A DNA stretch of 64,000 nt, from positions 1,545,246 through 1,609,245 of the forward strand of contig JAGMVK010000013.1 of the NCBI GenBank assembly GCA_020747065.1. The letters are read 5' to 3'. Position numbers and translations under genes: made by a program. Of the stretch, positions 48,896-60,272 are shown in pieces. The notes below the pieces were generated by a model. That model saw only the letters and a program-made list of their open reading frames with translations. It was not told the DNA's origin and did not search any database. How positions within the stretch are numbered: the first letter of the stretch is position 1; the number at the start of each line of letters is the position of its first letter. This DNA is from Cadophora sp. MPI-SDFR-AT-0126. Its lineage: Eukaryota > Ascomycota > Leotiomycetes > Helotiales > Ploettnerulaceae.

Positions 48896-49116
48896 ATAAT
48901 AATATAATATTATTAAGTATAGTATTAAATATAGAAATAAGAGGGTAGGTAAATAGTAATATTATAAGTCTAGTATAAAGGAAATAAGAAGGTAAGAAGC
49001 TCTTATAAGGGGAGTAGTTCTCTATATATATAAATCTGATTCAGCTTCTATTCGTTAATATTCCGGCTAAACCTGAGTACCTCTATTTTTAGTACTTCCG
49101 TTATTTCAACGTTATA
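48896..49116 (-). repeat. Long terminal repeat copy of gypsy-I (right), split by copia
   Basis: Matches 25874-26100 with transition-type differences. The first bases of this copy lie on the far side of the copia element, just before 34619. It is the 5' repeat of the minus-strand element. Confidence 0.6.
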
Positions 49117-50102
49117 TTTATAATTATCTTTTCGACTTTATTTAGAACCTTGTATTAAATTATTTTCTTGAAATTAAAGCTAATAATAACGAAGATATTA
49201 ACGAGAGGAATATACTCGTCTTATCGAGCCTTTTTCTTTTCTTTCTTTAATGTAATTCTCTCTTTTAATTAAACGTTCATTTAATAAAATCGATACTCTT
49301 TTGTAGCCGGTCTTTTAACGTTTTTTATAGTCTCGATTTCAATTCCGAAGTAGAATTCGTTATAAAAAGCGTAGTCTTTTTAATCTACGAAATACGGCCG
49401 GAGAGGTAATTAAAGGTTTATCTAATTAATTCGATTCTTTACTTAATCTCTTAATAACTCCTTCTTCTCTTCTTATTGAAAGCTTCTAAGTTTAAAGTCT
49501 CGTTTACATCATAATTAAATAGTTCGAGACTCGACATTACGTAACTTACTGTCTTTATAGAGTGTTTAAGGTAAAGGCTCTCTAGTTGCGACTTCAAAAA
49601 CGTCTTACTACAGCTTATTATATAGCTTAATCGGAATATTCTCGTTAGTTAAATAATTATATATCGATTACGTCTATTAATAAGTAATACTCCGAAGTAG
49701 AGCACGAGGATTGAGCTCTTAAGGCTTAAGAGAATAATTTAATATTCGTACTTCTCCCGACTTTAATATCTCTATCTATTAATATAAAAAAACGCTAGTA
49801 ATTCCTTGTACTTTATCTTAAGGAATAGTAATACCTTTAAGTCACGTAATCTCTCGATAAAAGAAGACGCTAGCGGATTAAGGAGCCGTATAATAGTCGA
49901 ACGCGTTTAAGAGTACTTATAGAGAAGTGATGTATTTAGCGCGTGAAGAACATACTCTCTTAGGTATAGAAACGACAACTATAAAGGTTTGATAAGCTAT
50001 ATCGGAATATTTAATCTTACACTTAAAAAGCATTATAGTGCATTAATTATATAAGGAAATAGGTGGAAAATCAGGAGGTTTTAATGTCATTTGGTGATAG
50101 TA
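49117..50102. other. Right remainder of the outer element
   Basis: AT-rich. A forward frame around 49790-49960, followed through TAG codons, reads FILRNSNTFKSRNLSIKEDA and SGLRSRIIVERV, protein-like but not recognised. It may be the decayed transposase of the outer element. Confidence 0.35.
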
Positions 50103-50137
50103 GCACGTGCCCTCAAATCTGCCATTTCCCGCGGGGG
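50103..50137 (-). repeat. Right arm of the outermost 35-bp inverted repeat
   Basis: GCACGTGCCCTCAAATCTGC then CATTTCCCGCGGGGG, complementary to 25380-25414 apart from three G/A-type differences. It coincides with the return to normal base composition. Confidence 0.7.
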
Positions 50138-52450
50138 CCGACAGCCTCCTTACTTTACACGAATGGTAAGACCAACAATATCCTGCGCACATCTCAGCTG
50201 ATCGAGAACGCCGATAGCTCTCGAAACCCATGAGCGACATAAACGAAGGCGGGATCGGGACGAAGGAAAAGCGTAGAGATAAACTCGAAAACCGCGTTTC
50301 GGAGAGCAAGACCTTGGTTTAGGAAATGGGGTATGATGGGAGAGGGGTGCAACGCCGCATCCTTAACCTTGCGAAGGCATGAGGATACTTGCAAGATTGT
50401 CGAAGGAAGAGTTGCATGTCCGCATCCGAACGTACATTTAGGCGCCTTAACACCTGAGGCTGCACCCATTCACGGGCACAAAGATGCAAGCTGCACTGCT
50501 TCTAAAAAAAAAAAAAATCTCACGAAGCTTATCCAAATTTTTGAAATTCAACACCAGAAAACGCATCAGGCCTACTACTCAAGTCAAGATCGACCGGTCC
50601 CAGCTCCCAGAGGACTTAGGAGAAGGAGCTGGAGAGTAGAAGTTGCCCAGAGAAATAAAATTCAATCCTTTCCCCGATGTGTCTATGTTCTGGCAGACAC
50701 GCTCCAGCAGGTGCTCCCAATTCATATACTCTTCGACCAGCAAGTTGAACCATAACGTTGAGATTGGGGTAGCGTACGCTAATATGACGGGAGTGGACAA
50801 GAAACTGCAACGCAACGATAGTGTTTCCCAGATGATCTACGTGAACTTGATTGCCTTTCAATGACCAAAGCTATGGGAGTATATATCTTATAAACAAGTA
50901 GGCGGGGCTCTGTGACTTATCCCCTAAGTGCCCTGAAAATCCGGGGAGCTGTGTCTTCATCTAGCAATTCTAAAAAACGTTCTGAAAAATCAATAATGAA
51001 AATGACTTAGCACAAGTTCTCACCTCCAGCAAGCCACCTTTGGGCTGTTGCTGTCAGAGAATTCCGCAGAACTCTCAATCTCTGCAAGTTTGCTTTTGGT
51101 TTAATACTATTTTGTAGTCTTCCTGTTGTTATCACCGCAGCTTTATAGATAAGAAATATGACGAACGGCGGGATAGATGATTCCTTAGGCTCTATATTGC
51201 CCTTATTCAGTCCTGCGACCCGCTTGACGATATTATTAATCAGAGTGTCTAAGGCAGCTATTGCTTAGGAGTTATAAGAAATGCTTGCACCTGAATATGT
51301 CGCCTTGCTTCTATTATCGAACGTTAGAAGTAATACCCTAGGATTGTTTAGGACTGTCGAGTGATTGTAGGGAGATTTCCTTACGTGTTCGAAAGAGTAA
51401 GGCAGCTGGAAAAGAGTTTTGACTTCTTCGGAATTCCTTAGGTAATGATAGTTTTGAAGGAAGTTAAAGTTCTTATAATCGTAGTTACCTCCTCGATGTT
51501 AAAAGATACCTGAGATGTTAGTTGATGAAGAGTAGTATGTATATTGTCTAGAAGAATCGATACTTCGAATAACCTTAAAAACGCTATCGACGAGTGTTCC
51601 TGGAGGTGTACTAGATTAGCGATCGGGCAGTTGGGAGGAACTAGTCGGCCTCTTATTACCGGTGGCTATTTACTGTTTTCTGTTGCGATATATCTATCGC
51701 GTAGGAGTTAATAATTAGTTAATATTATTTTTAAGAATAATAATGCAGTATACATCATGTGAGTAGTAAACCTATCTAGTATTATAATACCCTACTATAT
51801 TATTCTATATTCCTCTAGATCCTGCTCAGCTAATGACTAAGACCCCTTTGTTACTGAAATATAATAAGCGCGTTGGCAGCTCGGACGGTATTAGCAATCA
51901 AGAGATAAGCCGTAATATTAAAGCCATGCGAGACCTTAAACAGAGTAATAAGTAGTCTCGCTTTCACGAAGTCGACTGAATTCTACCTAGCTCCTTCTAA
52001 TAATATAACTGACGTCTTGCTTATGAGGTATATGGACCTGTGTGTAGAATAAAGGGTATAAGCTCCTTGCAGCTGCTAAGGAGCGCAGTTCAGAAGCATA
52101 ATTGCAAAACAGAGGAGAGCAAAATCGACTGATGCGGCATCCCATGTTGCTGCGTGCTAATCATAAAATGTAGATTGCGAGAAGATACTAAACCATAGAT
52201 GTATAGTTTTAGAGTAAATGGTCATGATTTTCCGAGGATCTGTGTCAGAAAGCTTTGTAATGATGTTTGTTTTGATGTCGAATGGTGTGAGTGCTTCGTG
52301 GATCGGTGGATCCCTCAATGCCTCGTCGACTGCCAGCGCCGGTGGGGTGGGGTAAGCCGCGGGTTCCTTGTAGATACAGGGCTCAGCCTGACCGAGACTA
52401 GAGAGCGAATGAGCTTCATATGAATAGCCTCAGAGATGACGTCGTGGGTG
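50138..52450. other. Intergenic, partly RIP-like, no supported gene
   Basis: Includes a 13-A run near 50505 and overlapping minus-strand frames at 50579-50861 (one reads NLLVEEYMNWEHLLERVCQN) that look like an indel-broken unknown gene. Bases 51150-52000 are AT-enriched and unreadable. No repeat ends were found. Confidence 0.4.
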
Positions 52451-52640
52451 GGAAAATGAATACAAGTGATGCTACGCACCGGCTGCAAAGAGAGCAAGAA
52501 GGATTGCCCTGTCACATTTTCGCTTGTGGAGCCTGCAGCGAGTGCAAGCCTTTCTGGTCGGCCCAAAGAGGGATGGCCGGGCATCTCCAAGAGCTATTAC
52601 TATTCGGGTTCGCGTGCTTGCCTGCCTTACCTTCCTGGTC
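52430..52640 (-). pseudogene. Zn2Cys6 transcription-factor DNA-binding domain remnant
   Basis: The minus strand reads TRKACTRCRLHKRKCDRA, the first half of a fungal binuclear zinc cluster (C-x2-C-x6-C). A frame shift of one base at about 52505 is needed to continue with NPSCSLCSRCV, which supplies the next cysteines at the right spacing. In the uninterrupted frame the cluster is lost. No middle-homology region follows. The MULE begins about 230 bp upstream of it. Confidence 0.6.
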
Positions 52641-52870
52641 GTCTCGAAAGAAGATAGAAAGAAAGAGCGCAAAGAGCGGGAGCTGATGTGATGCGGAAGT
52701 GTGGTGTATGTGTGGGGTGTGGGCAAAGGCGATGCATTAATGGTGGAGACGGGACAGTTCTCCCACGGTAAAACGGTTCAAACTCATTGGCGCGGGCGGC
52801 CCCCCACCGCATTTCAAGATCCGAGCCCACCATCTAGAAGAAATCACTTTTCATCCGTATGATATTTGAA

Positions 52871-55432
52871 GGGGACGACTAAATCGGATCCCTTATCGGC
52901 TAAATCGGAGCGCCAAGCTCCGGCACCGCTGCGGGGCTCCTAATAGCCTCACTAATTTTGTGTGGCCTTATTAGTAACTCTGCAGTCTTATGAAGATGAA
53001 AATCCTCTACTTGAATTAAAGCTATTTCTAACCTCTTTTAATGTAATTATAGCATCTTCCTTTACTTTAATACTACTCTCTCTTTTTCCTGAGGTAGAGT
53101 AATCTTCAGCTTACGGACTGCCGCCTTCAGAAGTAACTTACCCTTCTCCAGAGGCCTGTTTTATTGCTATTCAAGTATATACCGCAGCCTATGGTTATTG
53201 TTTTAAGAAATAAGGAGAGAAGGCTCATAAAAAGCTCTACTTCTGTGATTGAAGTAGCGAGTATAACTCGAAGGGAAAGCACTTAGAGGTTGCTTAATCG
53301 CGTTAACAACTAAATATAAGTATAAAGAAGTGTGGTTATAAAATAAGAGTTAAGTTAAGGCTCTTTGCAGGAGCTTGGAAGTTATTTATAATAGAAGGAA
53401 TATATAATTATAGCTCTTCAGTAGCTCCTTCCGCCTATCCTACATATAGAAAGGCTTCTAGTACGCCAGAGATTTGTACTGCCGTAATTAAATACTCCTC
53501 TTTAAGAATAGGATTAAATCAAATCGTACTTGCCCTACATATAGATTTTCTAACGAATCTCTTAAATACTAAAGATATTAGTAATATCTTATACTAAGCA
53601 TGTCTTCTTTAGTTGGATAATCAATCTCCGGTAGAGTAGCTACTAAATATATATAATCCTCCTCTAGATTCCGTGCTTTAATATAATTCTAACTATCTCT
53701 TACAGGAGCTTCAAATCAAAGGCTTTAACCCGTCGTATAAAACCAACTCTAATTTAAATACTCTCATATCTCTCTTCTTTGTCCACCTTACCGCCCTCTG
53801 CCTATATCAAAAGTATTCTAATGTCTTACTCCTCGATTCTACGTATAAAATTAACCGATTTAATATGCTGTTACTGAATATTTACGCAATTACGGGAGGA
53901 AATAAGGTGATTCAAGTTAGTCTTACATTTCTGTTTTCCAAGAGGCAAAACAACTACGCTTAGGTAATCAATTACTTGCGGAAGGTTATATACAAAAACG
54001 CTATTCTCCAGCTACTTTCTATAGTAACTAATAGAGAATTAGCTCTTATTAAGTACTTGGAAACATCGTTTCCGGTATTAAAACACCTCCTTTACCGTTA
54101 GTACATTAATATAAACGTCTTAGCTAAGATAAAGAAGTATTTCCCAGGGTCAGTAAAGTAAAAGGATGGGAGCTACCGTCGTCACCCCTCTTTCCAAGTA
54201 TTCCTTATAGACTAGAATACACTACTTTTTAATATAACTTTATCTCAGTACAATAAGGCTCTCCAAAGAATACGGTAATTACACCCTCCGGCGGCCTTAA
54301 ATTACTGCGAAAGTACTTGGCTCCTTTGGAAAGAGAAGCTAGTCAAATTTTAGGTTAATTAACACCTTAATTTCGGTATTACAACTACGTCACTAATTAA
54401 AGGTTACTATACTATATTAAAGAGTTATTTACAGCAAGGTTCTAGAGATTTGAAAGGTATTTTTAATAAATTACTTAATTTTTAGCCTACACAATAATCT
54501 GGCATTAAAGCATCAATAGCACAGTAGTAACTTCGACTTAAACACAGTATTAATTTGCCATTCTTTACTGCTATCAAACAACATATCTATGCCTTCGTGT
54601 TATTGAAGATTGTACAAGAAGAGACTAAATTACCGGCGAATAGTATAGCTCCAGAATCCACTTGCAATTATACAGTACAAAAGGCTACAGGCCTATCATG
54701 TTTCCACACTATTTGGAAGCGGAAACAAGGTACTAGCGTTATCCTACTCAGTAATATTCATACCCATTAGTACTATAATAGGCCAAAGGCAATGGCTTCT
54801 TTTGAGACAGATCTTGTACCCCGGGTAATACTAAATCCTTCAGTAATCCACTCTTGTGGCAGGCCGAAGGGTACTCTAGGAGGAGCCTCAAAGAGGGCAA
54901 AATCAAGTACAAAACAACTGCCCTCAGTATTTGAGAAAACCGGGGAAACCTCTTCTTTTCTTAACGATTTCGTACCTCCACCTTCCACAGCGCTAGCTAC
55001 CCTTGCGGTACCTTCTTCATTATCTTCCAAGAGCGTTTCCACTCTAATTAAGTTATTAAGTACTTCCCTAGCAATACAAAGACTACAGAATGGACATAAA
55101 GATCTGTACGAGCTAGGGACAAGTAGAGAGCGGGGGTATATGCACAGGGTTTCATCTCTTTTTAAAGACGATTCTATAGAAAGTACCACTGAAATCGCTA
55201 TTAAGGCAATAGAGAATGATATTAAGTTACCTGAGTACGAAGTATATACTCAAGATAGCGAGTTTGAATGGGATAAGTAGGTAGTCGAGAATTCAAAGAA
55301 TTAGTTATTCGGTTTATGCACAGCGACTAAGGAGGCCATACAAATTAGGTGGAGTGGCTAGTAGCCGTGCACAGCGGTGCCGGAGCTTGGCGCTCCGATT
55401 TAGCCGATAAGGGATCCGATTTAGTCGTCCCC
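52871..55432. mobile_element. Mutator-like (MULE) DNA transposon with perfect 61-bp ends
   Basis: 2562 bp. The terminal inverted repeats 52871-52931 and 55372-55432 are identical over 61 bp (GGGGACGACTAAATCGGATC start) and contain an internal CGGAGC..GCTCCG-type stem. The 8-bp duplication TATTTGAA flanks both sides (52863-52870, 55433-55440). Beyond the perfect part the ends stay related (ACTAATTTTGTGTGGCC against its counterpart). It encodes a plus-strand transposase. Confidence 0.92.
53130..55280 (+). pseudogene. MULE transposase, mostly readable, RIP stops
   Basis: The forward frame starts with a FAR1-like region (FPSPEACFIAIQVYTAAYGY). It then has the MULE catalytic domain: LLLDSTYKINRFNMLLLNIY with the first Asp, ITGGNKVIQVSLTFL, and VTNRELALIKYLETSFP where the second Asp is Asn (G-to-A). 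A Zn/SWIM-like cysteine region follows (CNYTVQKATGLSCFHTIW). The C-terminus (54792-55280, 162 codons, ending TAG/TAA at 55278-55280) carries RPKGTLGGASKR and is uninterrupted. Stops in the N-terminal two thirds are TAG/TAA at Gln/Trp codons. Confidence 0.8.
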
Positions 55433-55440
55433 TATTTGAA

Positions 55441-55825
55441 TATATTGTAAAGCTCAGCTTGGGCATCATAGAACGTGTAAGAGGAACATGAACTTCGTTC
55501 TCGCGGCTTCAACTATCTCAGGCGATCGAGAGGCAGATTTATCCGGCACATAATTAGACGGTAATTTTAATTGAAGAAAAGTAAGGTGCTCTGTCTACGT
55601 GCTCGAATTGTGATCCGGGTCTCCGCTTCAATTCAAGCCCAGGCTTCTGTATTGATCTGATCGATGCTCGTAGGTACAATCTCAGGAAACTTCTCATTGA
55701 GATAAACTCCTTGGGTGACCGGAAAAGAATATCCCCATTTTCAAACCAGTACCCAAATAAAGCGAACATCCCTTGCAGAGCTTCCTTTGGAAAGAATCGC
55801 CAAGATCATAACCCCCGCGGTCCTG
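55441..55825. other. Upstream flank of the small secreted-protein candidate
   Basis: No repeat. An unspliced frame runs in from about 55715 and supplies a hydrophobic stretch (IAKIITPAVLMLTL) just before ATG 55826, so a missed first exon is possible. ATG at about 55488 followed by NFVLAAST could be that exon, but no splice was confirmed. Confidence 0.35.
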
Positions 55826-56562
55826 ATGCTTACTCTCACCTCCTTCACAACCGGCGCCCCAAATCCTGACAACACTCTCGAGAGCATCTGGGACATCTTC
55901 AACTGTACCGACCGCGAGATTCCTGTTTCACCTGTAGTTCCACGATCTACCATAGGCCACATCGCTCGACGAGAAGCCCAACTCGGCTCTCACTCAATCA
56001 ACCTTGAACCCGGTGTTGACTTCCAATACTGTGTTGCCGCTCCTCATTGCAAGGGAATGTCCGTACCTCCACTTCCTCACTTATTCAGTACTAGAACAAT
56101 ATTGACATCGCATAGGTGCACATTATCATTCATCGAGCACAGTTCCTGGCAATCCCACGCCGTCCTCCACATTTACGACACCTACTGCAACCAGATGGGC
56201 GAGAACACCGCTGTCCCGCGCGACTTCCTAGCTGATCCACGAGGATGGGGTTTCTCATCCAATTTGCCTCTCTAGTAAGCACTCCCTTCCAACCTTCACA
56301 TTCTATCGTCTTCCCTTTGCCACATTGGTGATATAAACTCTGACGCTCAACAGTCTCGTCCTCCACGTTCCCCGCCTCTGGAACCAAGACCAACCCGCTG
56401 ACGTGAAGTGGGATTACGGCAACAACAGAAACATGGTTTGCCAATAACATGTTCGGAGATGTCTACGCTAGTGCTTTCCGTGTTCCTTCAGTCTATATGA
56501 CAGGTGATAGGGAGGGATCGTATAGTGTTGGCCGCGCTGGATTCCTCTGCAACTATGGTTAG
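55826..56562 (+). CDS. Candidate small secreted cysteine-containing protein
   Basis: The exon from 55826 (start uncertain) is open to 56274. An intron 56275-56408 (GTAAGC donor, CTGAC branch, AAG acceptor) joins ...SSNLPLY to GITATTETWFANNMFGDVYA and an end SVGRAGFLCNYG at TAG 56560-56562. A second, in-frame intron near 56058-56115 (TTGAC branch, TAG acceptor) is possible; splicing it would remove about 20 residues. The N-terminus is hydrophobic (MLTLTSFTTG) and longer if an upstream exon exists. Six cysteines (FNC, QYC, PHC, HRC, TYC, LCN) are spread through about 190 residues with no membrane segment, consistent with a secreted effector-like protein. I recognise no domain. The join between the two final exons restores one coherent frame, the main support. 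Confidence 0.5.
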
Positions 56563-56997
56563 GTAGCATTGGTGCTGAACAGTTGAATGTGAATCGGGGA
56601 CGACGTGGGAGGGATTTGACGGACAATTGTTTTGATGGATGTCGTGGTTTCTGAGATTTTGCTATTGGCGATTGCTTGATTGAGAGAGCATGAGATAGGC
56701 GGTGTCTATTGAGCTTTAGGTGTCAAATACAAGTGAAAATGATGATTGACGGGAACTCTTGCTTCAACAATCCAGCTACTAGTACACATCGCCCGTTCCG
56801 TTCTCCCTCATCCAGCATTGAAATCTTGCGATTCAAGACTCACTCAAACAATACTAGGTATTACAGTAGACCGACGATCCCCAAAGCGGTCACCATCCGC
56901 GACATGCAATACTAATCTACTTTTTTCTTGCTCCCAACGCCACATATTCCCAAACCAACAATTCCTCCTACATCCCAACAAATCATAACAAAAAATC
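56563..56997. other. Convergent intergenic region
   Basis: Space between the stop codons of the secreted-protein candidate and the receptor gene. Small frames here have no support. Confidence 0.45.
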
Positions 56998-59142
56998 CTA
57001 CCCTCTCAACGTTGTACTCTGATCCAACGTCCTCGTCAAAACAATAGCCCTCCCCATCCTAGAATCTACACTTTCTGGCGATCCCGCCATCCTACCACCA
57101 TTCTTCGCACTCGACGAATTCCCCACCACCACCGTCGCCATATGTCCAAAGCCCTTACGATCCGCAGGCACGAAACGCTCTTGAATAGGCGTTTGGCTGT
57201 TCGTTGAGATGTGTAGGATACTATCTCCATCTCCATCGTCGTGGTTGCGATCGGAGGATTTCCTGGTTGCTGATTTTTTTAGGTTTAGGGCTGGTTTGGG
57301 TTTATTGTTTTTTCCTTGCAGTGCTTCTTCGCTGCCTGTTCTGGAGCGGTCGTCGAGTTCGAGGAAGGACTCCCGCGCGGCACGTTTCTTGCTGAAGCAT
57401 TCTTTGGTGTTGAGGGAAGTGGTGTTGGCGTAGTTGGGGGTTTTGTGGCCGTTGTCTGGATGGAGGAAGGTGGTCAGTGGCTGTTAGGTGGGTGGGTATG
57501 GTATGGAGGATAAGGGAAGGAGGTTCGTGAGAGAGTTCTCCTTGGGGAGAATTGGAATTGGATTGGAATCACCAGTCTCCAGATAGATTTGGGGGGTATT
57601 AGAGGGGCACTTACTGGAAGTGCTGTTTAAAGACAGCTGTAAATGAGGGAAGTAGGAACCTATTAGCGACCGGCAGGCTGGTAGACAAGCACATATTATG
57701 CCAATGCTGGTCTCGGGACTCGTCCAGAAACCAACCGGGGCTTGATCGACTGTGAGTGGTCACATCAGTCAATATTTCGCCTTCTGTATAAGAATGTAGA
57801 AAACAGTTAAAGGACATCACTTACATGAAGGATCACTCGAATTCCCCATCTTCATCAAAGAAGGAAGACGGAGCACACTAGCCACGACAACGAACGATCC
57901 GACACCGAACATAACCATCAGATTTGCCTTCTTCCGTGTCCTGAGATTGAGACCCATCAGTGTGGGAATGGGCATACTCAGGATCGTAATGTCATGTATG
58001 ATGCTCATTCCGGCCGCGACATAAACCGCTGCGAAAACGTTGATGCATTTAATCGGAGGGACTTTGTACATCCAATTTGTCCACACACCGTGTACTGGCA
58101 TCTATGAAGATTCAGTATTTATTACTAGGACAGTTGTGGGGGTGAATGATGTGGTGGGGAGGACGTACACATTGAAATGCCAGAGCCATGAACAGTGAGA
58201 TGTTGGAGGCGATAATGAAGACTCCAACGCAAACGGTTGCAATTCGAAAACTGGTTCCCGGAAATATACGACGGAAGAATAGGAGAAGCGATAACTTAGT
58301 GAATGTAATTGCGCATAGATAGAGAAGTTCGCTAATGTAGATGAACTGGGTTCCAGTCAGCTTGAACGGGCAGTGCAAGGTCCTTGGACAAACGTACTCT
58401 CAAGGCCCTTACCACTTGTCTGGTAAGTAGCCAGTACGTATGTTGTCCGAATCCTGTTACAGCAATTACCCACTTGATTCTTGCAGTTAGCAACTGTACA
58501 CTCGCTGGAATACTTCAAGATCTCCATGTGGAGATGTCGCTGAGGACTTTGGGAACTTACTGCTGTGGAAGTCATACACAAGTAAAAGGCAAAAGCAAGA
58601 AGCAAAACCCAATCATCACTTCCCAAAAGGTCAGCCGTCTATTCTGCATCGAGCAAAATCTCTCATCTGAGTGTGTACATACGGTCCCAACCCAATATTC
58701 AATCTCACTCTAGCGAAGATCCGCAGGGCGACAAAGATGGTTGTGACAGGTACCAACACGCAGTATGTGTGAATCTGTTGCCAATACCGCGTCATATCAT
58801 TAGGAGCGTCGCAGACTTCGGCTTGATATCTTGCTAGCTGGAGAGAGTCCGTTATATTGCAAGCTGAAATTGCGCATGGCAATAGCACGGCTGCGAGATC
58901 GGTGTTCGTACATATGCATGTCGTATCCGTCAAGGAGTCGCAGTATTGTGGAATGAGGGTTCCTAGACATGTCAACTGTAGGAAAATCAGTATAATTTCT
59001 TCGAATTGGGCAGAGAAACACTTACGGAACAGTCTGGAGCTGCAACAGTAGGTATTGATTTCTTTTCCAGAGAACTGCCAGCATAGACCTGGTCAACAAA
59101 AGAGAAACTCAGCGCCAGGACCGTGAATATTGTGATTCGCAT
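56998..59142 (-). CDS. CFEM-domain PTH11-like G-protein-coupled receptor, eight exons
   Basis: Exons (minus): 59142-59026, 58975-58683, 58618-58561, 58472-58413, 58360-58169, 58101-57825, 57749-57615, 57455-56998. All seven introns have GT..AG borders, most with GTAAGT/GTATGT/GTACGT donors, and phases agree throughout, giving 529 residues. Domains: signal peptide MRITIFTVLALSFSF; a CFEM module with eight cysteines at residues 38, 42, 51, 59, 61, 73, 78 and 94; then seven membrane segments with LGPDDWVLLLAFAFYL, GFGQHTYW, ITFTKLSLLLFFRRIFP, FQCMPVHGVWTNW and SIGIICACLPACRSLIG. The long polar tail ends in LTRTLDQSTTL. PTH11-like receptors with CFEM domains sense surfaces or hosts in plant-associated fungi and act through G-protein/cAMP signalling. 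The last acceptor (57456) and the 52-bp fourth intron are the least certain. No lesion was found. Confidence 0.85.
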
Positions 59143-59820
59143 CTTGTGTTGAAAGCCGAGGTTGTTCAGAATGACACAAGAGCAGGCACAAAAAGAGACT
59201 TCAAGACATAAGAATCCAAATACCCATATCCCATTTCAAAAAGCTTTCCCAGTCCCTAAAGTAAAAAAAAGTTAACCTATCCTACTTAAGCTCACGGTTT
59301 TCTTCTCCTGACTAGCACGAAGATCAATGCCCATTTGACCTTTTGATCCTTCCAGCCCCGGGGAATCACAAAACAGAATGCAATGCAGCTACAGGGTCTC
59401 ATGGGTATGTATGGCGTGCGGTTAACCCCAGGCTATCCCTTTAAAGTAGCTGCCAGAAGGCGCTCGCCCCATGGCACGTGCGCTAAATAGTTGCTGTGGG
59501 AGTTATTGATTCCAGGAGTTTTCCGCTAGAGCAGCCTGTCATGACAGCGCTCATAGAAGGGTGCTCCTGGTGGCAGCTAACGGGATAACGTCCAATGGCT
59601 GAGACTTTTTCCTCCTGGATCCATGAAAGTCCAACGGTTGATCGGCGATCCATGTTTTTTTTCGGGCTGCAGTTGTGATCCCGGCAGTTGTCGTTGCCGG
59701 TACGGGATTGATGCCCCGGGTGGAGTTTGATGGAGCTTGATGGAACGCACCGCTGTGGAGTAGTCAAATTGCCGGGCCCAGAAGTCAATCCACTAAGAGC
59801 AGATGTAACAGGACAGGAGA
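59143..59820. promoter_or_regulatory. Upstream region of the PTH11-like receptor
   Basis: Non-coding sequence between the receptor start and the bZIP upstream repeat. No defined site was recognised, and minus-strand frames over 59483-60029 have no domain. Confidence 0.35.
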
Positions 59821-60180
59821 GGGACGACCGAGCTCTTCGTATTGTCCCTGTCGAACATGGACCCTGGTGAAGGTGATTGAGGGGTAAAGTGGAGACTAGA
59901 AGAAACACTACCTGCGGTCGACGTCGACAACCCGCAGAGGATCTCTTGGCGGAAGTGATTGCGGGGTAAAGTGGGGACTGGAAGAACTTTAAAATACCTA
60001 GTACGCCAACAGTTTTTTCCATCGTCCATTAAGCTTCGGTCGACGTCGACAACCGGCAGAGGACCTAGAGCTCTATAATATTAACCAAGCTTCGGACGAC
60101 GTCGACAACCGGCAGAGGACTTAGAGCTCTATAATCGCATTCCAACCTCCACTAAGCTTCGGTCGACGTCGACAAACCCG
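59821..60180 (+). repeat. bZIP upstream repeat array
   Basis: Built from two units of a ~60-bp sequence (GGCGGAAGTGATTG.GGGGTAAAGTGG type, at about 59846 and 59946) and four copies of AAGCTTCGGTCGACGTCGAC-like palindromic boxes followed by a GCAGAGGA tail. The left 240 bp recur at 21755-22030. It lies immediately before the bZIP start codon, so it is likely its promoter. Confidence 0.75.
59917..60173. promoter_or_regulatory. Four GACGTC palindromes before the bZIP gene
   Basis: GTCGACGTCGAC at 59917-59928, 60039-60050 and 60162-60173, and the variant GACGACGTCGAC at 60095-60106. The nearest lies 100 bp from ATG 60273. The core is a known bZIP recognition type, which raises the possibility of autoregulation; this is inference from proximity and symmetry. 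Confidence 0.5.
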
Positions 60181-60272
60181 TAGAGGACGGGGGCTCTCCA
60201 ATCTCATTCTACTATCCAATCACATTATTTGTCTCGGGAATTACACCCCTTTTGAAATCATTCCCAGACGAG

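Noticed and set aside
25874..49116. A target-site duplication for gypsy-I
   Set aside because: Flanking five-mers at the estimated borders do not match; boundaries are too degraded to claim one.
25400..50100. CRISPR-like or tRNA features in the AT-rich block
   Set aside because: No regularly spaced repeats and no cloverleaf seen. The periodic TAATA/TTATA texture is RIP composition.
57204..57513. Plus-strand frames near 57.2-57.5 kb
   Set aside because: They are antisense to the last exon and intron of the PTH11-like receptor.
58112..58975. Three separate minus-strand frames read as separate small proteins
   Set aside because: They are exons of one receptor gene once the consensus introns are removed.
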